The position numbers and the translations under genes were made by a program. Of a stretch of DNA of 64,000 nucleotides, positions 52,010 to 59,491 are shown piece by piece (the first letter of the stretch is position 1; each line of letters begins with the position of its first letter). Source of the DNA: Planctomycetaceae bacterium (lineage in GTDB: Bacteria; Planctomycetota; Planctomycetia; Planctomycetales; Planctomycetaceae); the NCBI GenBank assembly GCA_024742875.1, contig JANSXP010000016.1, positions 41,583-105,582 on the forward strand, in the 5' to 3' direction. A model generated the notes under the pieces. It ran no database searches, had not been told where the DNA came from, and saw only the letters and a program-made list of their open reading frames with translations.

Positions 52010-53275
52010 CTACTCCGGTTCACGGTGCTGCGTGCCGTCGGCCTGCAGACGTCTTTGCAGCAGTTGTCGCACGTGTGGCGAGGGAGCCAGACGCAGAGCC
52101 GTTTCGCGATAGCGACGGGCTTCTGTGTTGTGGCCACAGCGGCCGTGCAGATCCGCCAGCACGGCCGCCCATTGGTACGATCCGGCCAGCCAGGCGGGAG
52201 GCTCCATGCCTTCGAGCAGGGCCAGCCCGTGTGCCGGGTCTTGCCATTCGGCCACAGCCACCGCACGATTCAGTCGGTGCAGGGGCGATGCGTTGCTGTG
52301 TTCCAGCAGTTCGTAGCACTCGATGACACGGTCCCAGCGGGTTTGCTCAAACGTGGCCGCGATGCAGTGCTCTGCCGCAATGCCGGCTTCCGCATGATAG
52401 CGGGAAAAGGTGTCACCCGACGCCGATCGTTCCAGCCAGGCCAATCCTTCCTCTATGTCCGCTCGGTTCCATTGCGTGCGGTCCTGTTCCTCCAGCAGCA
52501 GCAGTCCCTCGGATCCGTCTTCCCGTGCAGACATCCGCGCTCTGTGCAGCAGCATCAGCGCCAGGAGTGCGAACGTCTGCGGCGACTGACCGGCGGAATG
52601 TGAAGCGAGCAGGCGGGTCAGTCGGATGGCTTCATCACACAGTTCACGTCGCAAAGGAAATTCGGTGTGCGAGGACAGATAGCCTTCGGTGAACAGCAGA
52701 TAGAGAATTTTTGTCACGGCCGGCCGACGAGCGGTCGTCTCGTCGGCCGTGAGATCGGCCAGCGGCTGTGAGAGTTGTCGCAGACGACTGCGGGCTCGGT
52801 TAAGCCGTTTGTAGACGTTGTCCTGGGTGGTAAACAGGCGGATCGCGATTTCGCGAACATCAAAGCCGCACAGTGTTTTTAACGCAAAGACCAGCTGTGA
52901 CGGTGCAGGGATCTGCTCGTCGCAGCAGGCAAACAGCATCCGCAGCAGACCTTCTTCTGCATCCTCCGGCAGGAGCGTCTGACGGTCTGCTTTGTTGTGG
53001 GCGCTGATCTCTGCAAGCGATCGCAAATGCCGCTCGTGTCGCCCCTGCTGCCGGAAGCTATCCAGAACACGATTGCGCGCAGTGCGAAACAGCCAGGCAG
53101 AGGGATTGTCGGGAACACCGGACACCGTCCAGTGCTCCAGTGCGGACATCAGAGCGGACTGCACGGCGTCTTCTACGTCCTCGAGATGCTCCAGCCCCAT
53201 CCGACACGACAGCAGGGCGACGAGCCTGCCGTATTCGTGTCGAAAAAAGTGTGCCACAAGATCAGTCGTCGTCAC
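52010..53275 (-). CDS. ECF42-type sigma factor with C-terminal TPR-like extension
   Basis: A 421-residue sigma factor. Region 2 is seen as YGRLVALLSCRMGLEHLEDVEDAVQ and NPSAWLFRTARNRVLDSFR; region 4 as FALKTLCGFDVREIAIRLFTTQDNVYKRLNRARSRLR. A long helical C-terminal extension (residues ~180-421, DUF6596/TPR-like, LLFTEGYLSSHT) follows. This length and the partner gene match the ECF42 group, in which the extension, rather than a classical anti-sigma factor, is thought to control activity. The GTG start overlaps the stop of the DGPF/YCII gene (GTGA), so translation is coupled. Regulon and signal are unknown. Confidence 0.88.
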   Translation of the reverse strand: MTTTDLVAHFFRHEYGRLVALLSCRMGLEHLEDVEDAVQSALMSALEHWTVSGVPDNPSAWLFRTARNRVLDSFRQQGRHERHLRSLAEISAHNKADRQTLLPEDAEEGLLRMLFACCDEQIPAPSQLVFALKTLCGFDVREIAIRLFTTQDNVYKRLNRARSRLRQLSQPLADLTADETTARRPAVTKILYLLFTEGYLSSHTEFPLRRELCDEAIRLTRLLASHSAGQSPQTFALLALMLLHRARMSAREDGSEGLLLLEEQDRTQWNRADIEEGLAWLERSASGDTFSRYHAEAGIAAEHCIAATFEQTRWDRVIECYELLEHSNASPLHRLNRAVAVAEWQDPAHGLALLEGMEPPAWLAGSYQWAAVLADLHGRCGHNTEARRYRETALRLAPSPHVRQLLQRRLQADGTQHREPE

Positions 53276-53613
53276 GACGTGACAATCTCCCGCACCTCTA
53301 CGCTGGAGCCAGGCATCATGGTGCCCGGACTTTCGCGGGCGACAATCGCCGCTTCCTCCATGCTGTCTGCCTGAACAATCATGTAGCCGCCGACTATCTC
53401 TTTGGTTTCGATAAACGGGCCATCGGTGGTGTCGTTGGCGGAGACAACCCGCCCATCGCCCAGTTTGCCGCCCATATCGACAATACTGTCAGCGAACTTT
53501 TCTTTCCACGCGTGGAACTTTGCGAACATCTCCTCCATCTGAGACGGGGATGGCGGCTGAGGTTTGTCCGTCTGGGGACTTCGCTGGATACACAGGTACG
53601 TTTTCTTTGTCAT
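53272..53613 (-). CDS. YCII-related (DGPF) protein, ECF42 partner
   Basis: A 113-residue single-domain protein of the YCII/DGPF family with the hallmark DGPF (TTDGPFIETKEIVGGYMIVQA) and a WKEKFAD helix. Such proteins are encoded beside ECF42 sigma factors and are thought to be small ferredoxin-like-fold sensors or enzymes; their biochemical role is not settled. It is the first gene of the pair, and its TGA overlaps the sigma factor start by four bases. There is no signal peptide. The start ATG at 53613 begins TKKTYLCIQRS, normal for the family. Confidence 0.87.
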   Translation of the reverse strand: MTKKTYLCIQRSPQTDKPQPPSPSQMEEMFAKFHAWKEKFADSIVDMGGKLGDGRVVSANDTTDGPFIETKEIVGGYMIVQADSMEEAAIVARESPGTMMPGSSVEVREIVTS

Positions 53614-53919
53614 GGATTTTTCCTGTCAACGGGTCAACGGCCGAGCGATTCCCGGCCTTCACCCCATGACGTTTGCTGGTTTATCTATTGGACACTCGGA
53701 CGAACTTTTTTCCAATCTTCCGGCGGATTGTCAGCGGGGAGCTTAACGAGGTCAGCCCCGCCGGCTGATTTCACGGGGCTGAGTTCACCAGTTCCGCTTC
53801 CTGCGACGTTGTGAGAGATCCTCGGCAATTGGGAAAAGTTTTCGAATTGCTCCGGATGATGTCAGAGAAACACGTTTCTGTGCCCAGCGGTTTTCCTCTG
53901 CAGCCAGGAGTGACGACAG
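53614..53919. other. Intergenic region with a 9-bp inverted repeat
   Basis: About 306 bases between divergent genes. TCAGCCCCG (53752-53760) and CGGGGCTGA (53774-53782) are a perfect inverted repeat with a 13-base gap and no T-run, a possible operator for the ECF42-DGPF operon or the pseudopilin gene. AGGAG lies nine bases before ATG 53920. Confidence 0.5.
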
Positions 53920-55176
53920 ATGCATCGACACGCAGGCGAGCCGGCCACTCGCCAGATTCCCCAAACTGCCACCCGGAAGCCGACGTCACTGCGACGTTGC
54001 GGCTTTACGCTCATTGAACTGCTGGTGGTGATCTCGATCATCGCCGTGCTGATGTCGCTGATCCTGCCCGCCGTGCAGAACGCGCGGGCGGCCGCTCGGC
54101 GTACGCAGTGTCTGAATCGGATGCGCAATGTGTCCACCGCCCTGCTGTCCAGCGCCACCGCCCACAACGGGCATTTCCCCGGCGTGGTCGGCCATAACGG
54201 TGCGGTGCCCACATGCTGGTCTCGCGAGATTCTGCCTCATTTGGATCAGCAGGCCGTTTATGATCGGCTGCGGACCGGGACGGTCCCCGAAGTTCGCATT
54301 GAGGCCTATTTGTGTCCGGATGACATTGCCAATGCAACGCCGACGCGGGGGCTGAGCTACGTCGTCAATGTCGGAGTTGGCCTGCTGACACCCGGCTGCA
54401 ACGTGCCGCCGCCCGCGGTGCACTTTGATTCGGTCGTTATTGATGAAGGCGACGACGGTGGCTACGTGGCGTCCCTCGTGACGCACCCGGAGAATGACTC
54501 CTGGGACGGACTGCCCCTGTCGTTTATCGGCGTTGTGGCCGAAACAGGAGGTCGCCGCGTTTGGGGTGTCGACTGGAATCGCGATTCCGAAGTGACGCCT
54601 GAAGAGGATCGGATTTCGGCCGGCAGTCGTGTTTTTTGGGGATCCATCAAACCGCAGTCCACCGCCAACATGCAGCAGATTCTCGATCTGGGAGATGGGA
54701 CCAGCAACACGCTGATGATCAGTGAACGTGATCGTGCGCGGGAATGGAGTGGCCTGCGGCAGCCCGTCCATGGGCCTTTGTTTGCTCGTTTGCCCTTCAT
54801 GGCGCCGTGGCTGAGCCACGGGTTTGGCTTATCCACGGCCACCCTGCGGGATGCGGCCGGCGACTTCATGCTTCCCGTTTATGGCGAGTATCCGCCAAAG
54901 AGCAATCGCAACGCCTGGGTCTACACCGAAGTGATGAACAACGGACATCCGATCTGTGAAGACCCGCCGCCGGTCCCCGCCACGTCTGTCATCAACAACC
55001 CCAATAAATGGCACCCCTCGCCCTCCTCCGGACACCATGGTGTTGTGGTGGTCGGGTTTTGCGACGGAGCCGTGCGGACCGTCTCAGAAAATATCGATGC
55101 CCGTGTTTACGTTCACCTGCTGACGTCCGCCGGAGCCCGCTACGGCGAAGAGATTCTTTCCGGCGAACAGTTCTGA
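53920..55176 (+). CDS. DUF1559 type II secretion/pilin-like (prepilin) protein
   Basis: A 418-residue protein of the DUF1559 family that is hugely expanded in planctomycetes. A basic leader (residues 1-27) precedes the prepilin cleavage and methylation motif GFTLIELLVVISIIAVLMS (residues 28-46), where a prepilin peptidase would cut after Gly28. A helical stem (AVQNARAAARRTQCLNRMRN) follows. The globular domain carries the usual blocks (DGTSNTLMISE, HHGVVVVGFCDGAVRTVSENID). Such proteins are thought to assemble or be exported by type IV pilin-like or type II secretion machinery, but their role is unknown. AGGAG nine bases upstream supports ATG 53920. It is monocistronic. Confidence 0.88.
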   Translation: MHRHAGEPATRQIPQTATRKPTSLRRCGFTLIELLVVISIIAVLMSLILPAVQNARAAARRTQCLNRMRNVSTALLSSATAHNGHFPGVVGHNGAVPTCWSREILPHLDQQAVYDRLRTGTVPEVRIEAYLCPDDIANATPTRGLSYVVNVGVGLLTPGCNVPPPAVHFDSVVIDEGDDGGYVASLVTHPENDSWDGLPLSFIGVVAETGGRRVWGVDWNRDSEVTPEEDRISAGSRVFWGSIKPQSTANMQQILDLGDGTSNTLMISERDRAREWSGLRQPVHGPLFARLPFMAPWLSHGFGLSTATLRDAAGDFMLPVYGEYPPKSNRNAWVYTEVMNNGHPICEDPPPVPATSVINNPNKWHPSPSSGHHGVVVVGFCDGAVRTVSENIDARVYVHLLTSAGARYGEEILSGEQF

Positions 55177-55283
55177 CGGTCGCTTAACAGAATGACGGGG
55201 CACCCGATCCTGCCCCGGAAACAACATCCGTCAGCCACCGGAGACTGTTTCACCGACTGCGGTTGTGGCCAGAGCGCGTGAGT

Positions 55284-56021
55284 TCACTCGCCCCACTCAT
55301 CATTCCAGTGGTCGTCCGCCTGTTCTTCCCATTCGCCGGCGTCATCCGCAGCATACATAACGTCCGTTCTCAACACGTATTTGCGGCCGTGTGAAACCAG
55401 TTCCCCGATGTGATAGGTGCCGTGCTCAAAGAACAGCGCCATGCCTGTTTGCGGCACGACGGAAAACGGGTCGAAGGGTTCATCAGAGTATGAGTCTTCA
55501 AACGACGTTTCGCCCCCTTCAAAGTCATCGTTCAGATAGATCATGAACGTCAGGAAGCTTCGTTCGCCATTGTCGCGTTCAAACGGAAAGTCCTGGTGAA
55601 TCCAGAAACAGACGAAGGCCAGCGAAACCATTGGCGAGACGATCCACGACCAGCGGTCCAGTCGAGCGATCAGTCGCTCCCCTGTCGGCCGCTCGTCCGG
55701 CTCGATGGGACGTTGTGTGACGGAAAATGCTATGAGACCAGGGATTCTGGTGACCAGGTCGGGGGGAAATCCAACTCGCAGCAACGGGCCGATTCTCACG
55801 GGCACCGGTGTTGAGATGCGTCCAGCGCGGGCCGAAACACCGGACCAAAACTCGGTCACTGCGTCAAGCCAGGCAGTCCCCTGGGGCAGCTGGTACTCGT
55901 TATTTTGGCGGTTGACGTTTTCTCGCCGCGATATAGGGGGAAACCCGAAAAGGGATTTGAATGATGTGTGGTTGTCAGTCACGTTCGTGGAGCGTGTTGT
56001 TTTCTCAACTCGTCGGGGCAC
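55284..56021 (-). CDS. Prolyl 4-hydroxylase-like 2OG-Fe(II) oxygenase (start uncertain)
   Basis: The C-terminal half is a clear P4H-type 2OG-Fe(II) oxygenase: His142 and Asp144 in IHQDFPFERDNGERSFL, LTFMIYLNDDFEGGETSF, distal His204 in HGTYHIGELVS and the 2OG-binding Lys214 in GRKYVLRTDVMY, so the active site is complete. The first ~130 residues are not recognised. The longest frame starts at GTG 56021, directly abutting the divergent protease start, so the true start is probably further in. The tail is very acidic (EWEEQADDHWNDEWGE). The likely reaction is hydroxylation of a prolyl or other side chain. It is the gene divergent from the protease-glycosyltransferase-kinase run and may be functionally linked to it. 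Confidence 0.75.
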   Translation of the reverse strand: MPRRVEKTTRSTNVTDNHTSFKSLFGFPPISRRENVNRQNNEYQLPQGTAWLDAVTEFWSGVSARAGRISTPVPVRIGPLLRVGFPPDLVTRIPGLIAFSVTQRPIEPDERPTGERLIARLDRWSWIVSPMVSLAFVCFWIHQDFPFERDNGERSFLTFMIYLNDDFEGGETSFEDSYSDEPFDPFSVVPQTGMALFFEHGTYHIGELVSHGRKYVLRTDVMYAADDAGEWEEQADDHWNDEWGE

Positions 56022-57605
56022 ATGATGCTGGGATTTCTTATTGTTCGAGTGCTGTCGATTGCACGACTGGCGCGACTAACGCTGCTGGTTCTGCTGGCGC
56101 CGCTCACGGCGGCCTGCGGACAGGGCGTCGAGCTCACTCCACCACAGGATTACGAACGCCTGCCAACGCTTGGTCGTCCGTCGGCCGATTCCACGCCCGG
56201 TCCCGTGCCGCCCGTGCTTTCTGCACCGCCAGTCATGTCGGCTCCACCTGTCGAACCACCGCCGATGGCGGACGCACCTCCCATGGCGGACGCACCTCCC
56301 ATGGCGGACGCACCTCCCATGGCGGACGCACCGCCGATGGCGGACGCACCGCCCGTGGACCTCGTCCGACCGCCCAGCTACGGTTCTTTTCCGCCCACTG
56401 ACTTTCCGGATACCGCAGCGCCTCCGGTCGCTCAACCACCGCGCGGTTACGTCGAAGGGTTTGGAACTTACGGACATTACGAACTGAAGAAGGCTGTGGA
56501 CCTGCGGGAGTTCCTGCCGACTCCGGGGCAGCAGAAAGGTAACTCGTGCTTCTCGTGGGCAGCCGGTTATGCGTCGTACACCTGCCAGATTGCTCAGGAA
56601 CGCCACAGGGATCATCCCAGCGAGGCGTGGCAGACTTTCAGTCCGGATTACATTTTCGACCGCATTCCCGACAGCGGCAACGGAGTGAATGCCGGCGAAG
56701 TGTTCGACTGTCTCCGTGAACAGGGATGTGCATCGCTGGCCGCGTGTGCACCGGGCAACAGTCACCCGGAATACGAAGCCCAGCTGTATAAGGCGCTCGA
56801 ACATGAACGCGCCCAGTCACTTGATGACATCAAGATCTACTTAAGCCAGGGTTACCCGGTGGTGCTGGTTGTTCAGCTGGATGCTGCATTTGAGGATTTT
56901 CGATCCGGCAGCGAACCCTATGTCTGGAACGGCGCCGAATCATCGCCGCGGTATCACGCTGTCTGCGCGGTGGGATTTGACTCGGCCGCCGGCAAAGTGC
57001 TGATCATGAATTCTGCCGGAACCCGGTGGAAGGACGGTGGGTTCTGCTGGGTGAATCAGTCCAGCCTGACACACGTTGGCGAGCAGTCATGGTGTGTGGA
57101 AGCGCATGTGTTCAAAGTCAAAAAGTCGCTCCCGCTGCGAGTGACAGATCGCACGGTCAGGCTCACCCGCCAGCGAAGATTCCGACCTTCGGTAGTGTTG
57201 AAGCCCGACCACGCGATTTACGAAAAATCCGACGCGCTCATCAGCCCTCCTTCGTGGCGATTTGACGACGTCTCTTGGACGGACAGTGAGGTCTACGGTC
57301 TGAGGGACAACTTCAGGGTTTATCGCCGGCAGGCAAAAAAAGGCTGGGTCACTATGACGGAGGGCCTGAACAAAGCTTCTGTCACGATGATCGCCGGAAC
57401 TGGCAGGCAGCCACTGCACGCGCTGACGGATTCCGGAAAGCTGTTTCGTGCCGACGCATCCTTCGTGTGGCAGCCGGTCACGCTGCCGGCATCAGCAGAA
57501 ATTGTCGATCTGCGAAACGTGGGCACCAAAATGTATGCGGTGGCTGCAACAGGTCGGGTTTTGACATTCACTGACGGATCGTGGAAATATCGGGCGGAGC
57601 CTTAA
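56022..57605 (+). CDS. Exported papain-like (C1) cysteine protease with Pro-rich stalk
   Basis: A 527-residue protein. Residues 1-~32 are a signal sequence ending in LTAAC, a possible lipobox (Cys32). A Pro-rich stalk (residues ~55-140) contains five MADAPP repeats. The protease domain (~150-375) has the papain-type oxyanion Gln170, catalytic Cys176 (NSCFSWA), His312 (RYHAVCAVGFD) and Asn330 (IMNSAGTRW), so it is predicted to be active. The C-terminal ~150 residues form an unassigned beta-rich domain, perhaps propeller-like (GRQPLHALTDSGKLFRADAS). A longer start at 55968 exists. It begins a run of four close genes, and the small Cys-rich protein starts 22 bases after its stop. That protein could be its substrate, which is a hypothesis. 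Confidence 0.83.
   Translation: MMLGFLIVRVLSIARLARLTLLVLLAPLTAACGQGVELTPPQDYERLPTLGRPSADSTPGPVPPVLSAPPVMSAPPVEPPPMADAPPMADAPPMADAPPMADAPPMADAPPVDLVRPPSYGSFPPTDFPDTAAPPVAQPPRGYVEGFGTYGHYELKKAVDLREFLPTPGQQKGNSCFSWAAGYASYTCQIAQERHRDHPSEAWQTFSPDYIFDRIPDSGNGVNAGEVFDCLREQGCASLAACAPGNSHPEYEAQLYKALEHERAQSLDDIKIYLSQGYPVVLVVQLDAAFEDFRSGSEPYVWNGAESSPRYHAVCAVGFDSAAGKVLIMNSAGTRWKDGGFCWVNQSSLTHVGEQSWCVEAHVFKVKKSLPLRVTDRTVRLTRQRRFRPSVVLKPDHAIYEKSDALISPPSWRFDDVSWTDSEVYGLRDNFRVYRRQAKKGWVTMTEGLNKASVTMIAGTGRQPLHALTDSGKLFRADASFVWQPVTLPASAEIVDLRNVGTKMYAVAATGRVLTFTDGSWKYRAEP
56265..56354 (+). repeat. Five tandem 18-bp repeats encoding MADAPP
   Basis: Five consecutive units ATGGCGGACGCACCnCCn at 56265, 56283, 56301, 56319 and 56337. 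The units are nearly identical at DNA level, so this is a recent and probably length-variable array in the stalk of the protease. Confidence 0.95.
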
Positions 57606-57627
57606 CCAGTTCTCAAGGGCGATACCA

Positions 57628-58101
57628 ATGAAAGAAAAACAGAAACTTCGACTGGCTCTGGCCGGCACCGTGGCCTTCCCGCCGGCGGGTCAGGGGGCAT
57701 CCTCGGTTGCCGTTTCCTGCTGCTGCGATGAATGCTACGTCACCGTGGAAACCTCAACCGACCGCACGTCGGTGAAACGAACGTTCAGTTCGCTGGATGT
57801 TCGTGCCGTAAAAAAAACAAAATCGGGCAAGTGGCTCATTGGCGAAGAGCTCAACGACTGGCTGCAGTGTACCAATTCCACCAAAGGCGTTGTGTACGTC
57901 ACGGAAAACGCACAGACGCTGCTGGAAGTTTCCACCGGCATGACGGCTGCCGAAGCTGTCGAGTATTACCCACCACTCGCCGCGGCAGTGAATGCCCCAT
58001 CGTCTTCTGCGGCCCCGACTCCCAGCGGCTACGTCGATGGCGTGGGCTGTGCCATCGGTTGTTCGGGCAGCGGTGGCGATATTCCAATGGGCGGATGTTA
58101 G
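57628..58101 (+). CDS. Small protein with Gly/Cys-rich C-terminal tail
   Basis: A 157-residue protein of unknown family. The first ~110 residues look like a compact domain (SCCCDECYVTVETSTDRT, SGKWLIGEELNDWLQC). An Ala/Ser/Pro linker (LAAAVNAPSSSAAPTPS) leads to a tail rich in Gly and Cys (GVGCAIGCSGSGGDIPMGGC). There is no clear signal peptide. AAGGG about nine bases upstream supports ATG 57628. The layout of a folded leader-like part, linker and short Cys/Gly-rich end, between a papain-like protease and a glycosyltransferase, resembles peptide-precursor loci. No known RiPP modification enzyme is present, so this is only a suggestion. Confidence 0.65.
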   Translation: MKEKQKLRLALAGTVAFPPAGQGASSVAVSCCCDECYVTVETSTDRTSVKRTFSSLDVRAVKKTKSGKWLIGEELNDWLQCTNSTKGVVYVTENAQTLLEVSTGMTAAEAVEYYPPLAAAVNAPSSSAAPTPSGYVDGVGCAIGCSGSGGDIPMGGC

Positions 58102-58137
58102 CGACCGTTTTCCGCATCCACTGGTGACAGACCGGAT

Positions 58138-59490
58138 ATGGCACCCACAATTGACATTGCCATTCTGACAACCAACCCGGACGGGATTTCGCCCCGCGTG
58201 ATGGCGGCTGTGCGAAACCAACGGGGGGTGGCGGTCAGCATTCGCCTGATTGACGGCACCCCGCTGCCCGGCGAGCGGCAGCGGTGGCAAACCATTGTGC
58301 GCGCACGCAACCACGCTGTGCAGACCTCATCCGCCGACTGGCTGATGTTTCTGGATGATGACGTCCAGCTGCAGCCGTCCACTGTGGCCCGGTTACTGCA
58401 CGGCCTGCAGGCGCGACCGGAGTACGCTGCATTTGCCGCCGACTACCTTGGCGATCGCGGCCGCCGTCGGCCCAGTCCGCATATTGGCATGGGGGCCACA
58501 CTGTTTCGCCGCTCCGTCATTGCCGGACTGCCCTTCCGCTATGAGATGAATCGCTGTGAGTGCTTGTGCATGTGTCTCGATCTGCGTGCGCGGGGATTTC
58601 GCATCGATTATCTGACCGGAGCGACCGCCGCCCATCTGGATCGCCCGGCAGAAGCGACCGCGACGGCATCCGGCACGACTGTTCGACCGGCCGCCAGTAC
58701 CGCCACACGATCTGGAGTTGTGCTGGCCGCCTTCAACCGCAGAGACGTGCGGAAGTTTCAGCAGCAGTTCCTCCGCACACTGCGAGAATCGGGCAATGCG
58801 GAACAGGTGATTGCCGTGGGTTATGGCCTGCATCCGTCGGAACGTCAGCGACTGCAGCGTCTGCCGAGGGTGAGCGTTGTGGCCCGGCCGGATAATGGCG
58901 TACTGCCCCCCATTCGTCGGCTGGAAGACTTTGCAGAGATTGCCCGCAGCCTGCCAGACAGCACTCCCCTGGCCTATTGGGATGCAGGCGATGTGCTGTT
59001 TCAGGGGCGACTGACGGACCTGTGGCAGACCACCGCGCGTTATCCGGATCGCCTGCTGGCCGGGCGAGAGCCGCAGGACTGGGATGTCAACGAAGGCATG
59101 GTGAAGTGGACCACGTCCATCGCCTGTCCGGTGGAACGCAGAAGAGTCGTGGAGTTATTTTCCGGACGGTGTGTTCTCAATGGCGGGTTTGCGGCGGGAA
59201 CCGCGATCGTCATGCAGGACTACTTTAACGAAGCGAAGCGTCTGCGCTCTTCCAGGCAACTGCGGGGGTCGTCGGACTGGGGCGATCAGACGGCACTGAA
59301 TCTGTATTGTCACGCCCAGCCCTCACGCTGGAAGGAAGTGGGGGAGGGCTGGAATTTTTGTGTCTTCGGTCGGACGGCCGGCAGTGTGCGTGTGAATGGT
59401 GCCGGTCTCGTGTCGTGTGCCGGCTGCGATGACATCCGCGTTGTCCACGGCAACGCTCGCTCTTTAGACAAGCTTGCGATACGCTGGTGA
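58138..59490 (+). CDS. Two-domain glycosyltransferase-like protein
   Basis: A 450-residue cytoplasmic protein. Residues 1-~180 are a GT-A, family 2-like domain: IDIAILTTNP, then ADWLMFLDDDVQL with the metal-binding Asp73-Asp75 cluster, and MGATLFRRSVIAGLPFRYEMNR. Residues ~195-450 form a second domain with a sugar-transferase-like YWDAGDVLFQGRL and GSSDWGDQTALNLYCHA, similar to enzymes that transfer to a protein or glycan. Two glycosyltransferase-like domains in one chain suggest processive or two-step glycosylation. It starts 36 bases after the small Cys-rich protein gene and ends one base before the kinase start (TGA-C-ATG), so it is translationally coupled to the kinase. Acceptor and sugar are unknown. 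Confidence 0.75.
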   Translation: MAPTIDIAILTTNPDGISPRVMAAVRNQRGVAVSIRLIDGTPLPGERQRWQTIVRARNHAVQTSSADWLMFLDDDVQLQPSTVARLLHGLQARPEYAAFAADYLGDRGRRRPSPHIGMGATLFRRSVIAGLPFRYEMNRCECLCMCLDLRARGFRIDYLTGATAAHLDRPAEATATASGTTVRPAASTATRSGVVLAAFNRRDVRKFQQQFLRTLRESGNAEQVIAVGYGLHPSERQRLQRLPRVSVVARPDNGVLPPIRRLEDFAEIARSLPDSTPLAYWDAGDVLFQGRLTDLWQTTARYPDRLLAGREPQDWDVNEGMVKWTTSIACPVERRRVVELFSGRCVLNGGFAAGTAIVMQDYFNEAKRLRSSRQLRGSSDWGDQTALNLYCHAQPSRWKEVGEGWNFCVFGRTAGSVRVNGAGLVSCAGCDDIRVVHGNARSLDKLAIRW

Positions 59491-59491
59491 C

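Noticed and set aside
55190..55230. GGGGCA/TGCCCC hairpin after the pseudopilin gene
   Set aside because: A six-bp stem without a T-run; it is not called as a terminator.
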